Shown here: one piece after another, positions 1-11,302 of the stretch
Layout of the letters: each line of letters opens with the position of its first letter
How positions within the stretch are numbered: position 1 is the stretch's first letter
NCBI GenBank assembly: GCA_013350335.1
Contig: CM023540.1
Location: 53,382,905 to 53,446,904, forward strand
Reading direction: 5' to 3'
From: Chimonanthus salicifolius
Taxonomy: Eukaryota; Streptophyta; Magnoliopsida; Laurales; Calycanthaceae
DNA: 64,000 nt
The notes under the pieces: generated by a model
Told to the model about the DNA's origin: nothing
Database searches by the model: none
Seen by the model: only the letters and a program-made list of their open reading frames with translations
Made by a program: the position numbers and the translations under genes

Positions 1-1564
1 TAAATACAAACACATATAGATCAAACACCATAAAACCAATTTAAAGTGGTTCGATTAGCCAACCTACATCCACTGTTAGGACTCGCTCAACCTTGAGCTA
101 TCCCCAAAATCCACTAAGTGGGGATTTACACCCTCACAATTAGAGTAGGAATTCCACCTCACTCAATCGGCTGTGAATTTCATCCACCACTGTCGAATAG
201 GAATTCTATCTATCCATTTGGTCGGGAGTTCCACCCACCTCTATGCCAGGGACAATACTCTAGAATTTTTTATAGTGGTTCTGGGGTACTTCCCCTTAAT
301 CCACTTTCGGAACAAAGGTTTTAAAGAAAATTAAAATTAAGAAGAACTTTCCTTTGAATCTCTCTATTCTGATGTGTGCTTCTTAGAGATCTCACCCATG
401 TATGTCAACGATCTACCTCGTAGCTGTCATTTAGCAATCACAGTCCAAGGTGTCAAGGAAACTGGTTCTATCAAAGGTTTCCTAGTTTATGGTTCTCTCC
501 TTCTCACCTTCAAACTCAATCCTCAGATTGGTTGTTTATGAGTTTTCATCCTTCCTATCTCTTTCACAACTCAATCCATTTGGTTGGTTGTATTTGATTC
601 CCTTAGTGTAACAATGAGAGAGACAGAGTGATCCTTCTATTGGCCATTGTTTAAGATCACTGGTTTCATAAAGGTTAGTTTATCTAGCGAAGGCAACCAG
701 TTTAAGTAACTGTAATATACCGATATGTCGATCGCACCGAGGGGTCAGTGACTAGAAATATTACCGTTACAATTCTGACCATTGTGCATTAAGTGCACTC
801 CTAATGGTAAAATTCTTTCTCGGTCGACATGTCGTTGTCACAGATGGATCGACACTTATGATACCGAGAGGTCGGTCCATACGAGAGGCTCGTTCTGGTG
901 CAAAACATGCTTGACAGTAGTTTCCACTTTGTAAACCTGTTACCCAAGATGACCTATCGACCATTACTGAGGGGTCAGTCCTGGTACTCTCAATCGGTCT
1001 TTGATTGCCGATATGTCTGCTTCTTAGAGAGTCCACATGAGTTCTAGGTTTCAGAACTCAAGATCTTGATCAACAGTCGTTGACCACGAAGGGTCGTTTT
1101 ACCCTTTCACTGAGGGGTCGGTGCATACGAGACTCTCTATTAGAAGCAATCTCAGAATAACAGTTTAATGTTTCAGAACCTAATGTCATTCGGGCAGACT
1201 AGTCTTTGACCACGATGGGTCAATCTTGACTGCACCGAGGGGTCGGTGAGATAAGAATGGTCGTGCTGACCGTGAAACCAAATATATATTTCCAAGTCGG
1301 GTTCCAATTCACTGTCAACTTTTCTATCTAAGCTTCATATGATTTTAACCATTTGTTTTTCTAAGCCTAGGGATAGTCCTCTCTAAGGTGTGGGTACCAC
1401 CTATAGTCATCTATGACCATTTTACCAGTATTGTATTGCCATAACGACGAGCTCCAATCCGGTGGAGCATGATCTTTTCTCTTGATCATCTTAGGTCTTC
1501 AAGCTTACAGCAAGTTCTTCTTTCCGAGTCGTGGAATTGACAAACATAAGCTGAGGAACTAACA
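1..1564 (-). mobile_element. Sirevirus-like LTR, family A (copy A0), cut by window edge
   Basis: This is the minus-strand form of a long terminal repeat that recurs at 6116-7820, 11303-13041, 25027-29880, 33558-35449 and 57637-59462. It ends in CTAACA at 1564, the complement of the family start TGTTAG. Several copies of the palindrome CACCGA-N4-TCGGTG or close variants are visible, for example at 735-750 and 1233-1248. Palindrome clusters in the LTR are a known trait of Sireviruses. No polypurine tract follows position 1564. The sequence there belongs to a different, gag-bearing element, so this LTR is either a solo LTR or the 5' LTR of an element that extends off the window. Its other end and target duplication cannot be seen. 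The open frame at 767-1036 is a by-product of the repeats. Confidence 0.85.
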
Positions 1565-2698
1565 CATAACATTTCATCCATGTTGGCACAAATTTAATTT
1601 GGAATTTCGGATCATTTAAGCCTTTTGAATCCATTGGAAATTTTGTTCCGGTCCTTTCTTCTCAAATTTACGGATGTTGGGCGTTTTTATTCTACATCTA
1701 AGAATATTTAGCCCATATCTGGTAATTTGAGATAAGAACCTCATTATATTATTCCAATTCATAATATTTGGAGCTCTTGTCACATCCCCATAAGATTTGC
1801 CAACGTAGGGCTGATGTCTATGGTGTGGAGCATTGCTTTTGTTAGAGAAATTCACACTAGCAAAATAATTTTCCTTCTCTCTCTTTTCAAAGTGTGATTT
1901 TCCTCTAAATTTTTTTTTTCTTTTGCACCTTTTGAATGATTTTCAATATTTTTTTTCAAAGTGCAACGTCCTTAACTTGCAGTCATGTCTGAAATGGCCA
2001 GTTTTGTTACAGTAGAAGCAAGTTACATGTTTTTTAGTCTTTTGGGTCAAGATGGGCAAAACAAAATTCTCCAATTTGTGACTTAAGACCAATCTTGTTT
2101 CTAGAATCTTTAGCACCATTTAGAATGGTGTTCTTAGAAACCACTGATTCTACATCAAGATCATTTTTCAGTGTAGTGTGTATTACAAGGGCTTTATGTG
2201 TAAGATCTTGGTCTATGTTTGCCTCATGGTAAGATTTGGAGGTTGTGAGGATTCTGGAGTTCACATCAATAGTTATACCTTCATAAATTTTTTCCAGATA
2301 TTCCCAAGCCTCCTTGGCTGTTTCAAAAGTTTTGATTACATTTAAATCATCGGCAGAAACAGCACGCATGATGGCATGGAGAGCTTTGAAATTACCATCA
2401 TACATGCTTCTCTCAATGTCAACCCAAAGGTTCAAGATTTTTGGTTTTATCATTTTATATGAATCTATGATCACTTTTTCTATAGGATGTGACCAACCTT
2501 TCATGATGCTTTCCAAGCGATTGGGTCTAAGGAAACTAGAAATATTTTCAAATTTTTTTCCAATAATTGTAATTGGAGCCATCAAAGTAAGGAGGTCTAT
2601 TTATATCTAAACTTTCACCCAAATGCATAGTTCTAGCAAAAATGATCAACTCCAGACGGTTAAGTCAAATACTGAGTAACTTTGCTCTTGATGCCAAT
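1565..2698 (-). pseudogene. Degenerate copia gag (Sirevirus-like, family B copy B1)
   Basis: On the minus strand, 2585-2034 encodes a UBN2-type gag region. It carries the typical block in which KEAWEYLEKIYEG is followed by a predicted helical region. A stop at 2034 is followed, in another frame, by an intact CCHC zinc knuckle (CFYCNKTGHFRHDC, 2020-1979) that would bind the genomic RNA. The start of gag is about 110 bp downstream of a primer-binding site at 2698-2685, complementary to initiator-Met tRNA and next to the LTR at 2699. The element is cut off near 1565 by LTR A0. No protease, integrase or RT is present. The broken frame rules out a working protein, while the gag identity is secure from the knuckle and its position after the LTR. 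Confidence 0.8.
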
Positions 2699-4322
2699 TG
2701 AAATTCCATTACTAGAAGTACGCAAGACCTAGAGGGGGGTGAATAGCTAATCCGATTTTATTTCCCTTTTTAAAATAAATTAATTTAACAATATGTGCAG
2801 TGGAATAAATGTATGTGCAAGTGATAAATAAAGGAATCAAACCATCAAAACAAACCACATTACACAATCATTTATAGTGGTCCGCTTCATTTGACCCTAC
2901 ATCCACTGTCAAACTTCCCAACTCTAGGGTCGTCCCAATATACTATGAATGGGCTTCACACCCAAATAGTACAACCTAATTTTTTATAGAGGTTCGACCC
3001 CATGGTCTAATCCTCGACGCCTATTTTTTTGGATGGTTCGAACACAACGTTTTAATCCAACTTACAACTTTAATCAAAGAAAAATATTAAGAGGAACACT
3101 TGCCTTGGGCCTTAACAATCTTCAAAATGTGTGTTCTTCTTGTTGATGTCTCTGCGCCTCTTCCTTCAGATCTGGTCCATTCTTTAGTGAGCTTTGGCAC
3201 AGCAGAACATGGATTCTAGGACAATGATTTTACTAATTTTTGGGTCCTAGTAAATCAGTCCCCATCTTCTTCATAACTTAAGTATCGAATATTTTTTTAT
3301 ATTCTTGCAAAGGATGATGAAGAAGAGAGGAAGAGGGATGGAAAAGGTCTCCGGTGGCTATTTTTGATTTACCAATATTTAGCTTTATCTTTTGAATTCA
3401 GCCAACCATACATTTATAAGACTGTTTTTGGCAAAGTTAAGTCTCGAGGCCTCCAGGCTGTATATGGTAATACAGTTCACTAAATTTTCCAGATTTCAAA
3501 CCATTCTTCTAATCATATTGAGTCAATGACCAGCTCATTAAATTAACATATGTCCTTGATTGTCAATCAGAATAATAGATCAAATCATGAGATTACCTAA
3601 ATGATCTTCCAAGATCTTCTATGGTTATGAGGAACCTCTCAAAGGATTTTTCAAATATAATTGGTCAAAGGCCAACACAACAATTTTGCCACTTGTCTAT
3701 CATTATCTCATAAATTCAAATTATGAGATGGCCAAAAAGATTTTCAATAATCTTAAGAGGAGCCTTTCCAAATACGTATGATATTGCCACCCACGATTTT
3801 AGTTTTGTTCATGATTTAAGAGATGTCAAACAGATTTTACAAGGTCTAAGAAGACCTTTGTAGATTCTCCTTATTTCCATAAAAACCCCAATCAAGATAA
3901 GACTTACTATTTTTCTAAATCAAGAGGAGCATTTCCCTCTTTCCAGTTTATCTTACCATATCATGTAAGATATTTGGGTCAAGGGACACAAGACCTTGTG
4001 GTCCCATGCTGAAAATACAACTGTCATATATTTTCACTCAGATAAGGACAACCTTTGAGGCCTCGACAAAATGCTTGAGTCCTTGAGGCTGAGGGTCAAA
4101 CATTTTCCAATTAACTATTGACTTCTAAGGTATTTAGGCTTAGTCTAAGGTCCACTAAGGTTCACTTACCTGTGTGCCAATCACATGTTCGGTGTGGATT
4201 CTTCAATACACAGTAGATCTTCTGACATCTTCACATTCTTCCAAGGCAAGGTCCAAGACACACGGTCATGCTCGGTCACGAAATTGACAATACATAGACT
4301 CGGTCAAACCGAGGCCCTAACA
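2699..4322 (-). mobile_element. Sirevirus-like 5' LTR, family B (copy B1)
   Basis: A 1,624-bp LTR on the minus strand. It reads TGAAATTCC at the left and CCCTAACA at the right, so in sense orientation it runs TGTTAGGG to TTTCA. The left edge abuts the primer-binding site and the gag remnant, which makes it the 5' LTR. A related copy lies at 55373-56872, and a related but diverged form begins at 46951. Characteristic palindromic GAGGCCTC-like motifs occur around 3445-3460 and 4050-4085. The matching 3' LTR was lost on the left side, so no target duplication can be checked. Confidence 0.85.
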
Positions 4323-5544
4323 GCCAGTGACTCGACTTGAGAGCAAACTGAAAATACAGAGTTTCAATTTGGTGATGAGTCGCCGTCCGCAAGGATTGTC
4401 GGTGATGGGTCATCATCCACGATGGATCACCGAAGATGGATCGTCATCCATGATGGGTCACAGGTACTATTCACAACAAAAGTATGCTTCACTAAAATGG
4501 CCATAACTTGAGCTCCCGACCTCGGAATTGAGTGTTTTTGGGCATTCCGGAGAGTTGTTTCAATGCTCTATCCAGAAATGACAACTAGCGGGGTAATGGA
4601 TAGTACCTCGAGTCCACCTTTAGTTGTGGGACCTCTTTCTTTGGGCTTGAGTGAGCTTGTTAGATGCTTATGGACTATTGATATGTGGATTTCAAATAGG
4701 TTTTAAAAAAAAAATTAGATGCGTTTCGGGCCCACATCTGGGTTTGGGGCGTGACAATTATTTCTGTTAATGCCAAGGATGGGAATCTCCTTGAAGGATA
4801 TCAATGGTTATTGTGTGTTAATCCTTGAAGGACGTTATTGATTTATCATTTATTGTAATGCCAAAGATGAGAATCTCCTTCAAAGATGTTGATGCGTATG
4901 AAACGCTATGTAAGACAGTATGGGACGTGGTTTGAAGGTGGTGAGTGTGATTGATTGATGATTTATAATCCATGTTGTTAAGTCATGTCTGATGAATATG
5001 GTATGCATGTGTTTCGAGATTAATATTGGATATGCTATCCGTGTGCATGATTGCAAATATGATTAATGTTGTTTTGTATATCTTCGCTAGGTTTTATTAG
5101 CTCACTCCCTTACGAATTTTAGGGTCTCAACCCTACGAGGGGTTAGATGAACCCCAAGACATAATGTAAGCGTGTCATAGCCCTGGTGGTCTCGTTCAGA
5201 GAGACCATTTATTTATTTTGTTGAGAAGACTTAAACCTTGGGTTATAATATTTTGAGTTATATATACTTGGAGACCAGTTATGCTTTTAGGAATGTTTTA
5301 TTTATATGAGATGTGATCCACATGTTGAGCCGCATTGCAATGGCAACGTGTGTAAAACTGTTGAGTCACATTGCGATAGTCAAGTGTGAGATATGAATGA
5401 TGTTTAGAAATGATGCTTAGGAATGTTTATTAGGTTAATCTAGTTGAGGGAAATATTTCCCTACATTCCATTTTTAGACGGAAGTAGAAACCATTTATTA
5501 GAGGATTATTGATCGAAAAAATTTAAAGGTAGAAAAAGATATCA
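4323..5544. repeat. LTR-like fragments, probably Ty3-gypsy
   Basis: No open frame of note. Around 4370-4460 the sequence GATGGGTCA and its variants recur in direct and inverted form. A GGGGCGTGACA string at about 4747-4757 looks like an LTR terminus. From 4757 on, repeated units built on GAATCTCCTT(G/C)AA occur. From about 5290 the text is AT-rich with LTR-like composition. I cannot set element boundaries or a family with confidence. The gypsy integrase frame fades out at the right edge, near 5545. Confidence 0.4.
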
Positions 5545-6115
5545 TGTGTGACGAGGGTCAGGGCCTGCCAATTTGGCATACATCGCAACGATCCAAAGAC
5601 CTACTCACGTCGTTTTTAATCCCTCTCTAGTGGAATTTCTCCTTAACATTGCTAGAGTCTTTTCTCTGCCAAAATGTCTTGTACATCCACCACCATACAA
5701 CTCTTTCAGTAATCAGTCTCTAAACGAGTACAAGCTGGAATACAAAGTTTGGATCCCTTGAATAAGTACCCCTCATGTATGAGGTAGTCGTTAAGGGGTC
5801 CATTCTGAATGTGCTCTGAAATCTGCCCGAAATTTGTGCCACCATGATATAGCTCAATGAAGGAGTTAAATCCCACCACCTAGATCCGCATGTTTCTCAA
5901 TATGGTAGCACACCAACTAAGTAAGTACCCCTCATGTATGAGGTAATTGTTAAGGGGTCCATTCTGAATGTGCTCTCAAATTTGCCTGAAATCTATGTCA
6001 CCATGATATAGCTCAATGAAGGAGTCAAATCCCACCACCTAGATCTGTATGTTTCTCAATAAGGTAGCACACCGACTGAGTGCATCTACCACCTTATTCT
6101 TTGCCCCAAACTTTT
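5545..6115 (-). pseudogene. Gypsy pol fragment: RNase H end and integrase zinc-binding region
   Basis: Reading the minus strand from 6115, the segment opens with the KVVDALSR block that ends the gypsy RNase H connection. It continues through a degenerate linker and reaches an HHCC-like integrase N-terminus, with GGxxRHFGREKT-type text and a CDVCQ cysteine pair near 5600. Frameshifts and stops are frequent. A 163-bp tandem duplication (5760-6086) repeats the linker. The partner half of RNase H lies beyond the A1 insertion at 13042-13174, and the coding sense resumes there. Integrase catalytic residues are not visible, because the gypsy similarity stops near 5545. Confidence 0.7.
5760..6086. 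repeat. 163-bp tandem duplication inside gypsy pol
   Basis: Two adjacent copies, about 5760-5922 and 5923-6086, share long identical runs such as the one starting TACCCCTCATGTATGAGG. They differ at scattered positions, so the duplication is not recent. It duplicates the RNase H to integrase linker of the dead gypsy element. Confidence 0.85.
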
Positions 6116-7820
6116 TGTTAGTGCTCCGGCTTCGCCGAGTCTCTGTTTGTCAATTCCATGACTCGGGAAGAAGCACTTGTTAAGAAGTTTGAAGACTCAA
6201 GATGATCAAGAAAGAAGATCATGCTCCACCAAATTCAAAGCACATCATAATGGTAATTACAAAAAGGTATTATAGCCATAGATGACCTTAGGTGGAACCC
6301 ACACCTGAGAAAAGACTGTTACTAGACTTAATTTCATATGTTGGGAATGAACATAACAAGCGTAACAACGAAGTGGGACAGTAAAATAGAAGCGAACTTG
6401 GAAATATGAATTAAGTTCACTATCAGCTCGACCAGTCGTTCTCACCGACTCCTCGGTGGAGACAGGATCGACCCATCGTGGTCAAGGACTGGTCGGCCAG
6501 TTTGATAGAGGTTTTGGATCAAAGAACTATCATTCTGGGAAAGCCTTTGACTAAGAGTCTTATATGCACCGACCCCTCGGTGATGAACTTAAACGACCCC
6601 TCGTGGTCAACGACTCATCGGTAAAAGACTTGTGAGTTCTGGACTGGGAACTCCAATAAGTATCGAAGAAATAAACATATCGGTAAATCAAGACCCATCG
6701 AGAGTATTATGATCGACCCCTTGGTAAAGGGCGATAGGTCATTCTGGGTAGGACAAGTTTCGGGACATGAAACTCTATCAGCATGGTGTTGCCCCAGACC
6801 GAGCCTCTGTTATGGACCGATCCCTCAGTACCATATCTGTCAACCCATCAGCGACACCAACTTGTCGATCGAGAAGTAATAAAGTCGTTGGGAGTGCATT
6901 TAATGCGCAACATTCGGGTGGTTGAACAATAATAAATATGAACATCGACTCATCGATGCCACTGACCTGTTGGTTCTGGACAGTCAGAAAAATCATTATG
7001 ATTCTTCTATAAGTATGAGTGTTGGGTGATTGTTTTACCATCTTTCTTGAGCTGAAAAGAGTTAAATACTCTAAGGAATGATTAACACTCCTGTGAGAAG
7101 AATCATAAACAACCAATCTATTGGTTGTGTTTGAAAGTGAGAAAAAGAGGAGGAAAATCATAAACAACCAATCTGTTGATTGATTTTGAAAGTAAGAAAG
7201 AAAGGAGAGACATAAACTAGGAAACCTGAAACCAGTTTCCTTGTCACCCTGAGATTGTGATTGCTCTACGATGGCTACAAAGAGGACTGTCAGCACACAT
7301 TGGTTGGGATCTTTAAGAAGCACACATCAACGATAAAGAGCTACAAGGCAAGTGCTTCTTAGGTTTAATTTTGTTTTTAAAATCTTTGACCTGAAAGTTG
7401 ATTAAGGAAGCTTGGTTCCGGAACCACTATAAAAAACTCTAGAGCGTCGTCTCTGGGACATGTGGTGGATTGAATTCCCAGCCGATTGAGTGAGGTGAAA
7501 TTCCTACTCTAATTGTGAGGGTGTAAGTCCCCACTTAGTGAATTAGGGGATAGCTCAAGGTTGAGCTAGTCTTAACATGGGTGTAGGTTGACGAACCGAT
7601 CCACTCTATATCTTGTGTCCTTGTGTTTGTGGTGTTAGAACTAATTTTTTGTGTTGATCGCTTAATCACATTTTCTAATACACATATACTTGATTGTTCT
7701 ATCCGCTTCACTTAGTTAATCAATCAAGTTAATCTTAAAAAGGGACAAACAAATTTGGATTGACCTATTCACCCCCCGCTCGGGTCAATCGTGTTGTTCT
7801 AGCACCCAAGGGAACTTTCA
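6116..7820 (+). repeat. 5' LTR of A1 (family A)
   Basis: 1,705 bp, starting TGTTAGTGC and ending GGGAACTTTCA, directly followed by the primer-binding site. It is the sense orientation of family A. Palindromic CGA...TCG motifs cluster in its first 900 bp, which should correspond to U3. The 181-codon antisense open frame at 6778-7323 falls within the LTR and resembles no protein I know. Confidence 0.88.
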
Positions 7821-7836
7821 ATTGGTATTAGAGGCA
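7821..7836 (+). promoter_or_regulatory. Primer-binding site of A1 (initiator Met tRNA)
   Basis: ATTGGTATTAGAGGCA directly follows the LTR end. It matches the usual plant copia primer site TGGTATCAGAGC with a few substitutions. Minus-strand DNA synthesis would start here from the tRNA 3' end. Confidence 0.85.
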
Positions 7837-7888
7837 AGTTGCTCCTTATAAGGATTTAACCATCCTAGTAGATCCAAGCTAGAACACC

Positions 7889-9600
7889 ATGGGAGACAGT
7901 CATCCAATATCCAATCCTCTTTATCTCGATGGAACAAACTATGCCTCATGGAAGGCTAAATGAAAAGATTTTTTGTTCCCATAGATTCGTTGGTATGGGA
8001 TATTGTTAAGACTGGATAGCAACAACCCATGGAAGAAAAGGCGGTAGGATCGTGGTGATGACACCCAAACCTTATAGTTATCGGTTCCTTGTTGAGAAAG
8101 CTTCTCAGACAACTGATGGCAAAGCTATGAATAGCCTTAACTATGCAGTCTCTAATAGCGAGTACAGGTGGATCATGACCTGTAAAACTGCAAAGGAAAC
8201 ATGAGAAGTTCTTGAGAAAACCCATGAGGGAACCTCAATAGTCAAGAGGTCGAAACTTCAGATCCTCCAGAATCAGTTTGATACTCTTAAAATGAGGGAG
8301 GATGAAGTCTTCTTCGATTTTTATTCGAAGTTAAGCGATATTGTAAAACAAATGTACGTTTTAGGGAAGGGATATCCGAGGACAAGGTTTGCACCAAAAT
8401 TGTCCGGAATCCTACTGAAAGATTCAAGCCCAAGGTTGTGTCCATGGAGGACAATAGAGATGTGTCCTTAATGAATATAGATGATTTGGTTGGTTCATTA
8501 CAAACCTATGAACTACATTTTGAACAACCAAAAGATAAATCAATTGCCCTGAAATCTTCCCTAAAACAGAAGAAGATTAAAGAAAATCCATCAGATGATG
8601 AACTTTCAAGTGATGAAACGGCAATGTTTGCCAAGAAATTTTTTAAAAAAAATTGTAAAAAGAAATAACTTAAGAAGAACGGGTAAGGGTGAAATGAGTA
8701 AAAATTACCCAAGAAGGCAAAAAGAAAACAGAGGAAAAGGGCAGGAGAGAGAGGTGGCTAAAGAGCCGACCTGCTTCAATTATGGGGGGAGAGGACATTT
8801 CATGAATGAATTTCCCTCAGATAAAGTTAAGAAGGCTATGAATGTGGGTGTGACTCATGTTGAAACTTTTGAATTAGAAAGTGATTCAGATGATGAGACT
8901 CAACAAAAAGTTGACATATCAAAAGGTCTCATAGCCTCAATCATATGTGATCAAGAAACTCTCACAATTGAAACAGAGGATGAAAGTGAAGAAGATGAAA
9001 ATCTGCAAGCGTCCTACATTGCCTTGTTCCTTGAGAGTGAGAGGTTAGCCAAGATTCTAAACAAGGTTAAAAACAGAAAACCTGGATCTCTCTAATCAAG
9101 TGGAAGATTTAAAAATTGAAAAATCTCTCCTAACCTCTAAGCTGGTACTCTCTGAAAAAGAAAACTCTAAACTAAAAGAGAGTAATAAAAGTCTTCAAGA
9201 AGAAATAAGTATACATTGCAAGGATATCGAGAATCTGTGGCGTCACAATAAATTTCTTGCAGAGGATGTTAAAAAATTGTCTTTGGAAGTTAAAGAATTA
9301 AAAACTCAAAAAGAAAAATTCCAAGATAGGTTTACCTAAGGAGATGAAAGACTTAAAAGACTCCTTGGTTTGGGAAAACAACATGGTGATAGGTCTTGGT
9401 CTTGGTGCCTCATTCACCAAATAACCTATGAACCATGGGGTGTTTAGAAATACGAGTATCTCTCGCCCCTCAAAAGGTAAGTGCAATTTCTGCGACAAAG
9501 ATGGTTATTTCAAAATAAATTGCTATCATTTGAAGAGATACTTGGAAAGGAAAGCACAAAAGCATAATCAAGTAAACAGGAAACCAGACACGCCCTAAGA
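7889..9600 (+). pseudogene. Broken Sirevirus-like gag of A1
   Basis: The ATG at 7889 opens a gag that begins MGDSHPISNPLYLDGTNYAS, the usual N-terminal pattern of copia gag. A stop falls about 25 codons in, and the frame then shifts repeatedly. The UBN2 core is recognisable at about 8190-8350 (EKTHEGTS, then KLQILQNQFDTL). Two CCHC knuckles follow. The first, near 8772, has lost its second and last cysteines (CFNYGGRGHFMNEF). The second, at 9482-9523, has Tyr in place of His (CNFCDKDGYFKINC). Between them lie a strongly acidic segment (8860-9010) and a Lys/Glu-rich heptad region (9100-9339) that should form a coiled coil. Two knuckles split by a coiled coil make this gag longer than the usual copia form. 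It is not functional. Confidence 0.85.
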
Positions 9601-9737
9601 CCTTTGTAGAACGATGAGAATCCAGTCGTGTTGGTCGATGGGCCGAACGAACCAAAAGGTCTGCCTCTCGGTCGTGCTCGGGGTAGAGCTCTGAATATTC
9701 TGAGCATGTTCAAGATCAACAAGAAACCCAACTAGAG

Positions 9738-10112
9738 GTGGAAGAAGGTCTCATCGATAACATAGGTGTCATTTTCATAGAAGAGAGATGTGAAGAAAGG
9801 AGACAAGATGCAGAAGAAGTGTTTGGTTTTCAAACTGATAATGAAGACCATGTCAAGATCCCTGAAGACAATAGTGAGGAGGAAAATCACAGATTTGATG
9901 AGGAAGAAGAATTTCAGTATCCCCCTCAAGAGGATGTAAATCTGGGAAAGAGAGTCTTCAGACTTGAAAGAAGAATAGACTACCTTGAAAAAAGTTTAGA
10001 TAGTCATGTGTTGACTGTCAGGGATTTATTCTTTGTTGTCTCCCTCTTGGACAGAGTTCCAGACACCGCGTTTCCTCCTCCTCCAGCACTTCCTCAAGAT
10101 GGCTCTGCATAA
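9738..10112 (+). CDS. ORF2 of A1: acidic, coiled-coil protein of unknown function
   Basis: About 124 codons are open from a GTG at 9738, with no in-frame ATG close upstream. The true start may lie further 5', before a stop near 9690. The product is rich in Glu/Asp (residues 10-80), then shows heptad-like spacing (RVFRLERRIDYLEKSLDSHV, around residues 78-97) and ends in a Pro-rich tail. A minus-strand counterpart in A2 (31530-31108) has the same layout: a Pro/Arg-rich part, an acidic part, then a heptad part. The shared layout suggests a protein of the family rather than chance. Sireviruses often carry an extra ORF between pol and the 3' LTR, sometimes called env-like, and this may be its remnant. 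I see no membrane segment. The function is unknown. Confidence 0.5.
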   Translation: MEEGLIDNIGVIFIEERCEERRQDAEEVFGFQTDNEDHVKIPEDNSEEENHRFDEEEEFQYPPQEDVNLGKRVFRLERRIDYLEKSLDSHVLTVRDLFFVVSLLDRVPDTAFPPPPALPQDGSA

Positions 10113-11302
10113 GATAATTTTTCATGTTCTCTATTTTTTGGAAAAACTATACTCTTGATATTTTGACTGAGCATCCATGATGTCCCCATCTAAACCGTAT
10201 ATACTGAATGCACATTTTGTTTTAATGAAATGATATGGTTTGTATGATGTGTGTATTACTATGTTTTGTATGCCTTCTATCTCTAAATCTAAGGTTAAAA
10301 TGAATTTTTTTAAATAAGACTAACATGCAGGATTAAATGAGTTGGTTTTGTATTGGCATGTTAGGAAGATAGAGATCGGGATAAGGTGGCACATATCTTT
10401 GGAGTATCGGAGAGCACAAAACTTGTGTTGATTAGCTATGTCACTGGTCATGACAGTATAGGGAGTAGGACTGATGCAAGATTAAAAAGAAACTTGATAA
10501 AAATGAACTTAGGGGCAGCTAAGTTTATGGGTTTGTGGGGGGGGGGGGGGGGGGTGTAGAAAAAGCTAAAGAAGATAGCTTGGAGAAGAAGGAAAAGACT
10601 CTAGGGAAGCTAAGTAAATGAGCTTGTCCCATGAAAGAAATCAGCTAAACTAGATTTTAGCTTAAGCAGGAGAAAAATAAACCTTGTTGCATAAGGAAAT
10701 ACATTAAATCGTGGGGAAGAACCATGAGTTGCAGCAAAACTTAGTTAATCACTAAGTGCAAAAAGCATAGAGGAAGTGCTACAGATATCTACAAAATCTT
10801 TGTCAATTGTATGACAAAATGGGGGAGAAAATTAGTAAAAGTTGTAAGCATGGGGAAGTGTATAGTAAAGCCAAAGGCCAAAGTGCTTGGGGGGCCTTTA
10901 GAAAGAGAGAGCCACAAACGGGAAGAATATGATAAAGCCAATGGAAATGGGAAGAATGTCTACGCTTGCTTGGAGTTTGAGAAATCAAACTCAAGAAGAT
11001 TGGGGGAGAAAATCTTCTCAACACTTGGTAGTGTTGTTAGCTAAGAAATCTCGTTTAGTCCTTTGATCTATGTTTTCGACGAACTCCTCTAATGATTTCT
11101 CTGGTGTTATTTGCTTATGTGCTTAAACAGGAAATCATGATTTGTAGCAAGCATAACAACAAAATGTGAAGACCATAGTCTTGTTATACCATTTGAATAT
11201 GTAATTGATGTAATATTGTGTATTCAAATGTAATGTAATAAGGGTGGGCTTGTAATTAGGTAAACTTCTAGGTTTTGTCATGAAATTGATAAAGGGGGAG
11301 AT
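10113..11302 (+). repeat. Non-coding 3' internal region of A1 with repeated polypurine tracts
   Basis: No convincing gene. The region carries repeated purine runs around a GGGGGA core: 10816-10830 (AAAATGGGGGAGAAA), 11000-11012 (TTGGGGGAGAAAA region) and the terminal PPT 11291-11302 next to the 3' LTR. An 18-base G run lies at 10537-10554. Multiple PPT-like tracts before the 3' LTR are a known Sirevirus feature. The same arrangement, in complement, occurs in A2 (30160-30790) and B2 (53105-53215). Confidence 0.75.

Noticed and set aside
6778..7323. 181-codon antisense open frame
   Set aside because: It lies wholly in the A1 5' LTR, has no known domain, and the other LTR copies do not keep it open.
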